Source of the DNA: Asaia bogorensis
GTDB lineage: Bacteria; Pseudomonadota; Alphaproteobacteria; Acetobacterales; Acetobacteraceae
Reading direction: 5' to 3'
Assembly: GCF_900465345.1 (NCBI RefSeq)
Contig: NZ_UEGO01000001.1
Coordinates: forward strand, 181,778-245,777
Length of the DNA stretch: 64,000 bases
The stretch's first letter is position 1; each line of letters opens with the position of its first letter. The position numbers were made by a program, and so were the translations under genes. Of the stretch, positions 46,490 through 54,484 are shown piece by piece. Under the pieces are notes generated by a model that searched no databases, was not told the origin of the DNA, and was given only the letters and a program-made list of their open reading frames with translations.

Positions 46490-47296
46490 ATGATGTCTGC
46501 CTCCCCCTTGTCGCCCGAACTGGTCAAGGCTTTTCGTGATGACGGCGTCGTCATTCTGCGTGGCGTTTTTACGCCCTGGATCGAGTCCCTGCGTGAGGGA
46601 ATCGATCGGTTGATGGCATCGCCCAGCCCGCTCGAGCGATCCTATCAGCCGACCGACTCGGCACCGTTTTTCCAGGATCTCTGCAACTGGCAAAGGATCC
46701 CGGAATTCCGCGCATTCATAGAAGACTCGCCCCTTGGAGTTCTGGCTGCGTCGTTGATGGGTGCGCGAGAGGCGCGATTTTTCCATGATCATGTTCTGGT
46801 GAAGGAGCCAGGGACATCGCTCGTGACGCCGTGGCACCAGGACCGTCCTTATTACTGCGTGAGCGGGCCGCAAAGCGTGAGTTTCTGGATTCCGCTCGAC
46901 CCGGTACCCCAGGCAAATGCGCTGGAATGTGTTGCCGGGTCTCACCGATGGGGCGTCGATCACAAGCCCATGCGTTTTGACGGGACACCCCTCTATGCGG
47001 GCGATGACAGTACGCCCATGCCGGATATCGACGCTGACAGGAGCGCTTACCGGATCGTCTCTGCCGCTATGGAGCCCGGTGATGCCGTGGCTTTCGATTT
47101 CGGGACAGTGCATGGCGCTGCTGCGACTCTGGGCGCGGTCACAAGGAGGCGGGTGTTCTCAGCGCGGCTCGTGGGAGATAATGCGTGCTTTGCCGACAGA
47201 GGTGGCAAGGGATCGCCGCCTTTCTCCCATCTCACCCTGCAAGATGGTGAGAAACTAACAGGCCCCGATTTTCCCGTTCTCGCGACGGCGGCCTGA
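46490..47296 (+). CDS. Phytanoyl-CoA dioxygenase (PhyH) family oxygenase
   Basis: This 268-residue 2-oxoglutarate/Fe(II) oxygenase has Fe ligands H116 and D118 in TPWHQDRPYY and H209 in GTVHGAA; the arginine expected to hold 2-oxoglutarate is probably within RRRVFSARL. The family includes ectoine hydroxylase and other small-molecule hydroxylases. ATG at 46490 follows GGAG; GTG at 46487 is equally possible. Its stop codon touches the ABC binding-protein start (TGA-ATG). It therefore heads the transport operon and probably acts on the compound imported. Confidence 0.85.
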   Translation: MMSASPLSPELVKAFRDDGVVILRGVFTPWIESLREGIDRLMASPSPLERSYQPTDSAPFFQDLCNWQRIPEFRAFIEDSPLGVLAASLMGAREARFFHDHVLVKEPGTSLVTPWHQDRPYYCVSGPQSVSFWIPLDPVPQANALECVAGSHRWGVDHKPMRFDGTPLYAGDDSTPMPDIDADRSAYRIVSAAMEPGDAVAFDFGTVHGAAATLGAVTRRRVFSARLVGDNACFADRGGKGSPPFSHLTLQDGEKLTGPDFPVLATAA

Positions 47297-48250
47297 ATGG
47301 CCGAACCGGCTCCCGTCGCGGCGCGCAGGTCCCGAACAGCCAGCACGATCCGTGCGGGGCTACGTCAGTGCCGCTGGCGGGTGGCGCGTCGTCTCGCGTC
47401 CTGCAGTCTTCTCACTTTGGCGGCGTCGGGCGTCGCACAGGCCGGGTGTCTGGACACGATACGTGCATCGGGGGTTCTGCGTGTCGGGAATGGGCTGCTT
47501 GGCGCTCATCCCTCTCTCTGGCAAAGCCATGATGGGGTATATCACGGTATCGATGCCGACCTCCTGGACGCATTGACGCAACGCCTCGGCGTGGCGCGTT
47601 CCGAATTCATCATCACCGAATGGCCGACCATGGTGCCCGGGCTCAAGGCGGGTCGTTGGGATATCGTTCTGAGCGACGTCAATATTACCGAAGAGCGGCG
47701 GATACGGGGGCATGTGCTGTTCTCGACGCCTTACTTCATGCTCTATGACTATGTGATCGTGCTGGCGGATTCGCCAATCAAGTCTCTTGCCGATCTCAAG
47801 GGCAAGACAATTGCCTCTGTCATGGGGACCAGCGACTCAGCAACTGCGCACCACCTGGTGGCTGATGGTGTGGCGGCTGATGTGGCCGATTTCGAGACGT
47901 TCGCCGATCCTTTCACGGCCCTGCGCAACCACCAGGTTGCGGCGGTGATCGTTGATCAGGGAACGCTTCATGCCCAGAAGGCACATTTCACGGATCTGCG
48001 CACTGTTGGCGCGCCCGTTTTCTATGCCCCCAAGCCGCGATGGGCCGTGATACAGGCCAAGGCCCGCTATCGTCTCGGAAGCGAAGGGGTAGTCATTTCC
48101 GATCGCTGTCCTGATCTGAAGGTTGCCGTCGATGAGGCTCTGGACTCAATGCGTCGGGATGGCACAATAAGAACGATACTGAAACGTTACGGTGTGTGGG
48201 AGCCGCAGCAGGACCACCTTATCCTGCCCGACCGTACTGATTCGGAGTAG
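47297..48250 (+). CDS. Polar amino acid ABC transporter, substrate-binding protein
   Basis: This 317-residue periplasmic protein has an Arg-rich signal region (helix around residues 30-48, ending SGVAQAG) and a family-3 solute-binding fold: SGVLRVGNGL near residue 60, IDADLLDALTQRLG near 84, SDVNITEERRIRGHVLFSTPYF in two phrases near 124 and DLKGKTIASVMGTSDSA near 167. Ligands of this family are polar amino acids; histidine or a derivative is likely here. It starts directly at the oxygenase stop codon. Confidence 0.86.
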   Translation: MAEPAPVAARRSRTASTIRAGLRQCRWRVARRLASCSLLTLAASGVAQAGCLDTIRASGVLRVGNGLLGAHPSLWQSHDGVYHGIDADLLDALTQRLGVARSEFIITEWPTMVPGLKAGRWDIVLSDVNITEERRIRGHVLFSTPYFMLYDYVIVLADSPIKSLADLKGKTIASVMGTSDSATAHHLVADGVAADVADFETFADPFTALRNHQVAAVIVDQGTLHAQKAHFTDLRTVGAPVFYAPKPRWAVIQAKARYRLGSEGVVISDRCPDLKVAVDEALDSMRRDGTIRTILKRYGVWEPQQDHLILPDRTDSE

Positions 48251-48258
48251 CTGTTTCC

Positions 48259-48975
48259 ATGCTGGATTTCCTGGCTGAGGCGGGCGAATATCTGCCCTTT
48301 CTCCTGCGTGGGGCGCTCGTCACGATCGAGCTTTCTCTTGTCGCGATGGCGCTCGGGACAGTGACTGGATTTTTCATTGCCCTTGGCCGTCGTGCCAGGA
48401 CGCGGTTGCTGCGATGGCCGCTCAATGTGTTTGTCGAGATCATGCGTGATACGCCGCTGATCGTGCAGCTGCTGATCATCTATTTTACGCTGCCGCGCTG
48501 GGGCCTGACGCTTGGTGCCTTCCCGGCCGCCATTCTGGGTTTGTCTCTCAATCTGGCGGCCTACGTGTCGGAGGTATTCCGGAGCACCATCAATGCCGTG
48601 GATCGCGGGCAGAGAGAAGCAGCTATTTCGCTGGGAATGTCGGGGGTGCAACTCTATCGGCGCGTTATCATGCCCCAGGCGGGGCTGGCGGCATTGCCGA
48701 TACTCGGGGGCTATTTCATTGCCCTGCTGAAAGATTGTGCACTGGTGTCATTCATTTCGGTCAACGAACTTCTGCGCAATGCGAGCATCCTCATTTCGGA
48801 TACGTTCGATGGGGGTAACATCTATCTGCTCGTGGCGATCATCTATTTCATCATGAGTTTTGCCTCGTCACGTCTGATTCTTCATCTTGAGAACCGGCTT
48901 ACCCATGATCGCCGATCCGGACCCGATACGATGTCTGGCACAGTTCAGACCATGGAGAAGGAAGCCGTACGATGA
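48259..48975 (+). CDS. Polar amino acid ABC transporter permease
   Basis: This 238-residue inner-membrane permease of the His/Glu/Gln/Arg/opine type has about five helices. Motifs are LRGALVTIELSLVAMALG near residue 14, VEIMRDTPLIVQLLIIYF near 57 and the EAA loop GQREAAISLGMSG near 118. It is probably active as a homodimer as no second permease is encoded. It lies 8 bp after the binding protein and overlaps the ATPase by 4 bp. Confidence 0.9.
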   Translation: MLDFLAEAGEYLPFLLRGALVTIELSLVAMALGTVTGFFIALGRRARTRLLRWPLNVFVEIMRDTPLIVQLLIIYFTLPRWGLTLGAFPAAILGLSLNLAAYVSEVFRSTINAVDRGQREAAISLGMSGVQLYRRVIMPQAGLAALPILGGYFIALLKDCALVSFISVNELLRNASILISDTFDGGNIYLLVAIIYFIMSFASSRLILHLENRLTHDRRSGPDTMSGTVQTMEKEAVR

Positions 48976-49748
48976 ATCCTGTCCTGACGGTCAGACAGCT
49001 TGGCAAGAGTTATGGAGGCAGAGCGGTGCTCGATGGGGTGGACCTCGTTGTTGAAGAGGGTGAAATCGCCTGTCTCATCGGTCCGAGCGGGGCAGGAAAA
49101 TCAACTATCCTTCGTTGCCTGAATTTTCTCGAAACGCCGGATCGTGGCGAGATCACGTTCCGGGGCGAACGCCTCTGTTCCGAAGACGGCAATCTTTTCC
49201 AGATATCCCCCAGGCGCCAGTTACAGGCGGCGCGGGCCCGCATGCCGATGGTCTTCCAGCACTTCAACCTTTTTGCCCATCGTACCGTGCTTGAAAATGT
49301 GATGGAGGGTCCCCGCGTGGTTCAGGGGCGCCCGAAGGAGGAGGCACGCATGATGGCCAGTGCCCATCTCGACCGGGTGGGAATGCTGGGCTTTGCGCGG
49401 CATTACCCGGATCGTCTCTCTGGGGGGCAGAAACAGCGTGTGGCGATTGCCCGTGCACTGGCCATGTCACCGGCCCTGATTCTTTTCGATGAGCCGACCA
49501 GTGCTCTCGACCCGGCGCTGGTACGCGAGGTCGAGAGCGTGATGCGCGACCTGTCACGCGATGGGCTGACCATGATCGTGGTCAGCCATGACATGCGCCT
49601 GGTGCGCAGCATTGCCTCGACCGTCCATTTCTGCGCTGACGGCCATATCGTCGCAAGCGGACCGGCCGGGCAAATGCTTGGCTCGCAGGCCCCCCTATCG
49701 ATGCGGGTTTTTCTCGAGGCAGTGTCCGACCATGTTGGGCAGGAGTAA
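48972..49748 (+). CDS. Polar amino acid ABC transporter ATP-binding protein
   Basis: This 258-residue ATPase has Walker A GPSGAGKST near residue 36, a Q-loop in MVFQHFNLF, signature LSGGQKQRVAIARAL near 152, Walker B LILFDEPTSALDP near 172 and switch histidine in VVSHDM. It is the HisP/GlnQ type. It overlaps the permease gene by 4 bp and touches the NCS1 permease gene, forming one operon. Confidence 0.92.
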   Translation: MNPVLTVRQLGKSYGGRAVLDGVDLVVEEGEIACLIGPSGAGKSTILRCLNFLETPDRGEITFRGERLCSEDGNLFQISPRRQLQAARARMPMVFQHFNLFAHRTVLENVMEGPRVVQGRPKEEARMMASAHLDRVGMLGFARHYPDRLSGGQKQRVAIARALAMSPALILFDEPTSALDPALVREVESVMRDLSRDGLTMIVVSHDMRLVRSIASTVHFCADGHIVASGPAGQMLGSQAPLSMRVFLEAVSDHVGQE

Positions 49749-49749
49749 C

Positions 49750-51171
49750 ATGATGAAGCATCCCCCTCCCGATAGGAGCGCCACATCGATATCTGCCGGG
49801 CATGCTCATCCGGATGACGGAAGCATGACCGAAGTCGAATTCGAAACGATCTATCCGATTGCGTCGTCGAGACGTCATGGAAAGCCGTCGGACCTCTTCG
49901 GCTTGTGGTTTGGCGCCAACATGACCATGCTGGCCATCGCCACGGGCGGGGTCATGCGTGGAGAATTCCATTTGACACCCCTGGTAGCCTTACTGGCGGC
50001 GCTCATAGGCAATGTCGTGGGCGGCGTGTTCATGGCGCTTCATGCGGCGCAGGGGCCACACCTCGGTATTCCGCAGATGATCCAGTCCCGCGCCCAGTTC
50101 GGCATGATCGGGGCAGCCCCCATGACCGCGCTGATTGTGCTGATGTTTCTCGGTTTTGCTGCGTCGAATCTGGTTTTGGGTGCGCAGGGGCTTGCCATGA
50201 TGCTCCCGTTCCTGGGAGGGAGGCCGGGCATGATCGCGATTGCTGTCATTTCAGCCGTTCCCGCCGTGCTGGGTTATCGCGCCATTCATCGCCTGACCCA
50301 CTACATCGCCCTGCTCTGTGGGGGCGCAATCTTCCTTTGTCTGAGTGCTGTATTATTCGCTCCCTCTGCCCCGGGCATTGCGCTGACAACCGGGGGGCAT
50401 GACACGGTTTCCGGCTTTCTGGGAGCCATGTCCATTGCCGCACTCTGGCAGATTGCCTATGCACCCTATGTTTCGGATTATTCGCGCTATCTGCCGCAGA
50501 CGCGCGAAGGTGAGAAACAGGCCTTTCATGCGACATACTGGGGCTGTGTGCTTGGCTCGCTTGTCGCGATGGTCGTGGGAGCTCTCGCCGGACCGGCCGT
50601 CAATGACCGCCTGATTCTCTGCCTCGGTTCTGCGGCCGCGCCTGTTCTGGGCGTGCTGTCGCTGGGGCTGGTCGTGGCAAACGCCATGACGCTTTACTGT
50701 GGAGCGCTTTCCTCCATCACCGTGCTCCATACCCTCGCCCCGACGCATCGTTTCGGCAGAAATTGGCGTGGAGCGGTAACCCTGGTTCTGCTCGTCCTGT
50801 CTTTCGGGCTGGCGCTGCTCATGGCGGGCCGGTTCGAAAGCGCCTATGCAGGCTTCCTCGAACTGCTCATGTCGATCATGGTGCCGTGGTCCGCGATCAA
50901 TCTGCTCGATTACTATATCCTGCGGCATGGAGCTTACGATCTTCCATCACTTTTCAGGCGCGACGGAGGTATGTACGGACGATACAACGTTCCGGCCCTG
51001 GTCACCTATACAATTGGGTTAGCTTCACAAGTCCCGTTCATATCGACGGGACTGTATACCGGGGCTATGGCGCGTTTTCTGGGTGGGGCCGATCTCTCAT
51101 GGATTGCCGGACTGGCTGTGACCAGCATGATTTATCTCGCAACAGCCCGCATGTCGAAACATGTAAGATGA
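49750..51171 (+). CDS. NCS1 family permease in the hut island (CodB-like)
   Basis: This 473-residue inner-membrane symporter has a polar N-terminal tail of about 50 residues, then about twelve helices. Motifs include FGLWFGANMTMLAIATGG in helix 1, GPHLGIPQMIQSRAQFG near residue 110, APYVSDYSRYLP near 238 and NLLDYYILRHGAYD near 380. ATG at 49750 lies 4 bases after the AGGAG that overlaps the ATPase stop. CodB-like permeases occur in Pseudomonas hut loci, so transport of an imidazole such as urocanate or a relative is possible. A second, distinct NCS1 permease serves the pyrimidine cluster. Confidence 0.85.
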   Translation: MMKHPPPDRSATSISAGHAHPDDGSMTEVEFETIYPIASSRRHGKPSDLFGLWFGANMTMLAIATGGVMRGEFHLTPLVALLAALIGNVVGGVFMALHAAQGPHLGIPQMIQSRAQFGMIGAAPMTALIVLMFLGFAASNLVLGAQGLAMMLPFLGGRPGMIAIAVISAVPAVLGYRAIHRLTHYIALLCGGAIFLCLSAVLFAPSAPGIALTTGGHDTVSGFLGAMSIAALWQIAYAPYVSDYSRYLPQTREGEKQAFHATYWGCVLGSLVAMVVGALAGPAVNDRLILCLGSAAAPVLGVLSLGLVVANAMTLYCGALSSITVLHTLAPTHRFGRNWRGAVTLVLLVLSFGLALLMAGRFESAYAGFLELLMSIMVPWSAINLLDYYILRHGAYDLPSLFRRDGGMYGRYNVPALVTYTIGLASQVPFISTGLYTGAMARFLGGADLSWIAGLAVTSMIYLATARMSKHVR

Positions 51172-51204
51172 TTACGAATCTAGATCGAATTTAGTTGACC
51201 ATAC

Positions 51205-51217
51205 TCGTATATACATC
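51205..51217. promoter_or_regulatory. HutC-like site upstream of the second TonB receptor
   Basis: TCGTATATACATC contains GTATATAC and matches 9 of 10 bases of the HutC core TGTATATACA. It lies 109 bp upstream of the receptor ATG. One arm is poor, so this is weaker than the hutU site. Confidence 0.45.
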
Positions 51218-51326
51218 TTAGCGTTGCGTCATGGTCAGCCTTTTCCGGGGCAGGCCCTTCCTCCTTCGAGTGCAGCTCGCCCGTCTTCGGCCGCGAGCCG
51301 CCAGCATAGCGCGACGGTGACTCATC

Positions 51327-53777
51327 ATGCGGATCATTTCGTTTTCAAAACTTTGTCTGATCTCGACCATGCTCGTCTCTGCCGCAGCCCCGCATGCCAT
51401 GGCACAGACCAAGCCCGCTTCAGCGCATGGCACGAAGGCGAAGGCAGGAACCGCGACCTTACCGCCTGCCACTCGTGCAAAAGTGGCGGCGGTCACGCCT
51501 CAGGCCGTTGGTAAATCGGCGGTTTACCTCAGCTCGACTTCCGAGACGTTCGACGTCAAGGCCAAGCATATCACGCGTGGCGCCCTCGTGACTGTAAGCC
51601 AGAAGCTCCTGTCTCAGGCTCCAGCCGGCACGAACCCTCTCAAGGTACTATCGCAATTGCCAGGCATCATGTTCCAGTCTGCCGAGCCCCAGGGTGTCGA
51701 TATCTGGTCGCAGCAGCTTTTCATGCACGGCTTTCAGCAGCAGGAAATCGGTTTCACGCTGGATGGTATGCCGCTGGGTGAGCAGTCCCTTCGTAATTAC
51801 AATGGTCTGAATACACTGCTTGCGATTTCGGCGGAGAATATCTCCCGCATCGATATCTCCCAGTCCGCTGGTGCTGAGGATGTGGCCTCGACCAGTAATC
51901 TCGGCGGATCGCTGGCTTATATATCACGCGACCCGGCGCACAAGCTGGGCGGGACAATCAATCAGGGTTTCGGCAGCTACGCCAATTACCATACCTTCCT
52001 CCGCTTCGACAGCGGCGATCTCAATCGGACCGGTACACGGTTCTATACCTCTTATAGTCGGCAGGACGGCCAGATCTGGAAGGGTACGGGTGATCAGTTC
52101 ATCCAGCAGGTCAACGCCAAACTGGTGCAGCCTCTCGGGCAGGAGAGCTATTTCTCGACCTATTTCGACTGGGCCGATGAGCATCAGTTCTCGACGCCTG
52201 ATACCTCACCTGAGGTTATCCAGAAGGTCGGCTACAAAGTGGCCAATTATTATAATGGCAAGCAGAGTGGACTCCAGGCGGCCATTAATGCAGCGAACGG
52301 AATTTTTCCTTCTTCCTTTGCCGGACTGGAGGATCCTGAGGATTCGGCCTATTACGATGCGACCCTCAACAGCGCCGATTATCTGGGGGGCATGCGGGCG
52401 CATCTGCAACTCACGGATCACTTGCTGTGGGATAGTACGGTCTATGGTCATGGAGAGACCAATCAGGCGACCTGGACCACGCCCTATTATCCCTCGCCAA
52501 ATGGCTCACCGCTTTCCGAATTGCGCAAGGCGCCGGGTATAAAGCGTCTCGGGTTTTTCTCGCGTGTGCAGTATGAAACTCACGACAACACGCTGGGCGG
52601 CGGTGTCTGGTATGAGAACAACAGCTACCAGTCACCCGAATATGTGTTTCAGATGCCCAACATCGTGAATGGCCAGCTAACCGAGAAGCTACCCAATCCG
52701 CTGGATTACTGGAAGCATCCCTTTGCGAAGATTTTCAACCAGGACTACAGCACGAATACTTTCACGGCCTTCGTACAGGACACGTATCGTCCCATTGAGC
52801 ATCTGGCACTCCATTTCGGTTTCAAATCCGTGCTGAGCACCACACGCGTGGGCAATGGCTATGCCAATCCGGATTATTATTCACCGACCACACAGCTCGC
52901 GAGTGGCGTCGGTCTGACCACGGCTGAGGCATTCCTGCCGCATATCAGTGCAGACTGGCATTTCCTCACGCATCATGAATTGTTCTTCGATATTTCGGAA
53001 AACGTTCATACCTATGCGCAATGCGGTTACAAGCTTTGTGCCTCTCCTTTTGCCGTGACACAAACGGCATTCGATCAGGGCAAATCCTCGTTCAGGCCCG
53101 AGACGGCCTGGACCTATGCGGCGGGGTATCGTTATTCAAGCCAGTATGCAGGGCTCTCGATCTATGGGTATCGCACGAACTTCAACAACCGGCTCCAGCA
53201 GGTCACTTCGGGCTCTTCCGTAAACCCCATTTCCACTGTCTCGAATGTCGGTGGGGTCACGATGAATGGTGTCGATACAGCACTGACCATCATGCCGGTG
53301 CGTAATCTCGTCTTCACCAACAGCTTCAGCTATGACCATGCGACCTACGACCAGAATATCAACGAGGCCGGAACGGTCTACCATCTCAAGGGCGCGCAGA
53401 TCGTCAATTATCCACGCTATATGTACAAAACCCGCCTCTCCTATGACTGGCAGGGTCTGACTGCCTATGTCGATGCGAGTTTCAACAGTAAGCGCAACTT
53501 CAGCTATACGGGCGATGTCAAGGTGCCGTCCTATTGGCTCTCCAATCTGGGGATTCAGTATAATCTTACCCATATCGGCGCGATCAAGCGGAGCCTGCAT
53601 CCCCTGAAGGATCTGACCCTTTCGCTGAGCGTCACCAATCTGCAGAACACGCATTACATCGCAACAATGGGAGAAAACGGGAATCCACTCAACATTGCGA
53701 ATGGCGCATTATCCTACCAGTCTTTCCTGATCGGCGCGCCACGCATGGCCTTCGGCTCGATTAGCGCGAATTTCTGA
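51327..53777 (+). CDS. TonB-dependent outer-membrane receptor of the hut island
   Basis: This 816-residue outer-membrane receptor has a signal peptide to about residue 27 (ending AMAQT), an Ala/Lys/Thr-rich linker, a plug domain (PLKVLSQLPGIMFQSAEPQG in one phrase near residue 105, FTLDGMPLG near 145, ISRIDISQSAG near 172) and a 22-strand-type barrel ending PRMAFGSISANF. It resembles small-molecule or siderophore receptors; no iron genes are nearby. It follows the ABC/NCS1 operon by 155 bp and has a HutC-like site upstream, so import of a histidine-related or metal-bound imidazole compound is possible. Confidence 0.85.
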   Translation: MRIISFSKLCLISTMLVSAAAPHAMAQTKPASAHGTKAKAGTATLPPATRAKVAAVTPQAVGKSAVYLSSTSETFDVKAKHITRGALVTVSQKLLSQAPAGTNPLKVLSQLPGIMFQSAEPQGVDIWSQQLFMHGFQQQEIGFTLDGMPLGEQSLRNYNGLNTLLAISAENISRIDISQSAGAEDVASTSNLGGSLAYISRDPAHKLGGTINQGFGSYANYHTFLRFDSGDLNRTGTRFYTSYSRQDGQIWKGTGDQFIQQVNAKLVQPLGQESYFSTYFDWADEHQFSTPDTSPEVIQKVGYKVANYYNGKQSGLQAAINAANGIFPSSFAGLEDPEDSAYYDATLNSADYLGGMRAHLQLTDHLLWDSTVYGHGETNQATWTTPYYPSPNGSPLSELRKAPGIKRLGFFSRVQYETHDNTLGGGVWYENNSYQSPEYVFQMPNIVNGQLTEKLPNPLDYWKHPFAKIFNQDYSTNTFTAFVQDTYRPIEHLALHFGFKSVLSTTRVGNGYANPDYYSPTTQLASGVGLTTAEAFLPHISADWHFLTHHELFFDISENVHTYAQCGYKLCASPFAVTQTAFDQGKSSFRPETAWTYAAGYRYSSQYAGLSIYGYRTNFNNRLQQVTSGSSVNPISTVSNVGGVTMNGVDTALTIMPVRNLVFTNSFSYDHATYDQNINEAGTVYHLKGAQIVNYPRYMYKTRLSYDWQGLTAYVDASFNSKRNFSYTGDVKVPSYWLSNLGIQYNLTHIGAIKRSLHPLKDLTLSLSVTNLQNTHYIATMGENGNPLNIANGALSYQSFLIGAPRMAFGSISANF

Positions 53778-53848
53778 TTGGACATGCCTAGGATCAGTAT
53801 TGACAGTTCGCACGATACATTCGTTGCGAGACAGATAGAGGTGGACCC

Positions 53849-53866
53849 GTCCGTTCGGACAGTTTT
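53849..53866 (+). terminator. Weak terminator-like hairpin after the receptor
   Basis: GTCCG-TT-CGGAC (53849-53860) is followed by AGTTTT. The stem is only five base pairs. It lies 71 bp after the receptor stop codon. Confidence 0.3.
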
Positions 53867-53934
53867 GTGGGCTTGATAAGCTATAGCCGGTTGTTGTCAT
53901 GCCGCCTGTTTGACGACGTGGCTGTCGCTATTGG

Positions 53935-53968
53935 CCATCAGGTCCGGAGTTCGCCCCGGACCTGATGG
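53935..53968. repeat. 13-bp perfect inverted repeat
   Basis: CCATCAGGTCCGG at 53935-53947 pairs perfectly with CCGGACCTGATGG at 53956-53968 around an 8-base spacer. No T tract follows on either strand. It lies in a 584-bp gene-poor region (53778-54361) between the TonB receptor and tRNA-Glu that otherwise holds only the fragment at 54088. Confidence 0.75.
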
Positions 53969-54087
53969 TGTCGACATGCCATGAAACGCTTCATCAGGCG
54001 CGCGCCCAATCGACTGAGGGGTGTCTTGTCGAGGGAGGATGTGTCCTTGAACCGGCATAGATCGACCTTGGCACGCGTTTCAGTAAG

Positions 54088-54228
54088 TTAGCGACGAGCC
54101 AGAGCTGAGGATGCAGGGGTCTTCGTCAGGCGTTTGCCGCCGACCAGCTTGCGGGCCAGATATTGACCATCCCCCTCCAGGAAGCGGTTTACCTGTAGCC
54201 GGATCGATGCCTGCTCTTGCAGATTCGC
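54088..54228 (-). pseudogene. Gene remnant resembling a chemoreceptor C-terminus
   Basis: A 46-codon frame bounded by an in-frame stop codon upstream and a TAA downstream reads NLQEQASIRLQVNRFLEG and then a basic tail ending ALARR. The first part resembles the last heptads of methyl-accepting chemotaxis proteins (QA-x-x-L-x-x-x-V-x-x-FL). No start codon, ribosome binding site or receptor body is present, so if real it is a decayed fragment. The assignment rests on a short match. Confidence 0.35.
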
Positions 54229-54361
54229 TCATGCGAAGCCCCTGATACCAGAGAACCATATTTTCCCGATTGGCTCAGGGATGGCTCAAAATCAACGATA
54301 TGGTAAATCAGGATTTCGCTTCTGACCGGCTGCATCCCGCAGAAAACTGCGGTTAATGCCG

Positions 54362-54437
54362 TGGTGTCCCGTACGGGATTCGAACCCGTGTTACCGCCGT
54401 GAAAGGGCGGTGTCCTAGGCCTCTAGACGAACGGGAC
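54362..54437 (-). tRNA. tRNA-Glu (anticodon TTC)
   Basis: The minus strand folds into a complete 76-base cloverleaf. GTCCCGT pairs with ACGGGAC in the acceptor stem, the anticodon loop reads CTTTCAC (anticodon TTC), and the T arm carries GGTTCGAATCC. CCA is encoded at the 3' end (54364-54362). It is isolated on the minus strand, 47 bp after the recJ stop codon, next to a stretch of decayed sequence. Confidence 0.95.
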
Positions 54438-54484
54438 TGGAGGCGTGAGCGGCTGATTATCCCACCCCCGGATGGGGGTCAACC

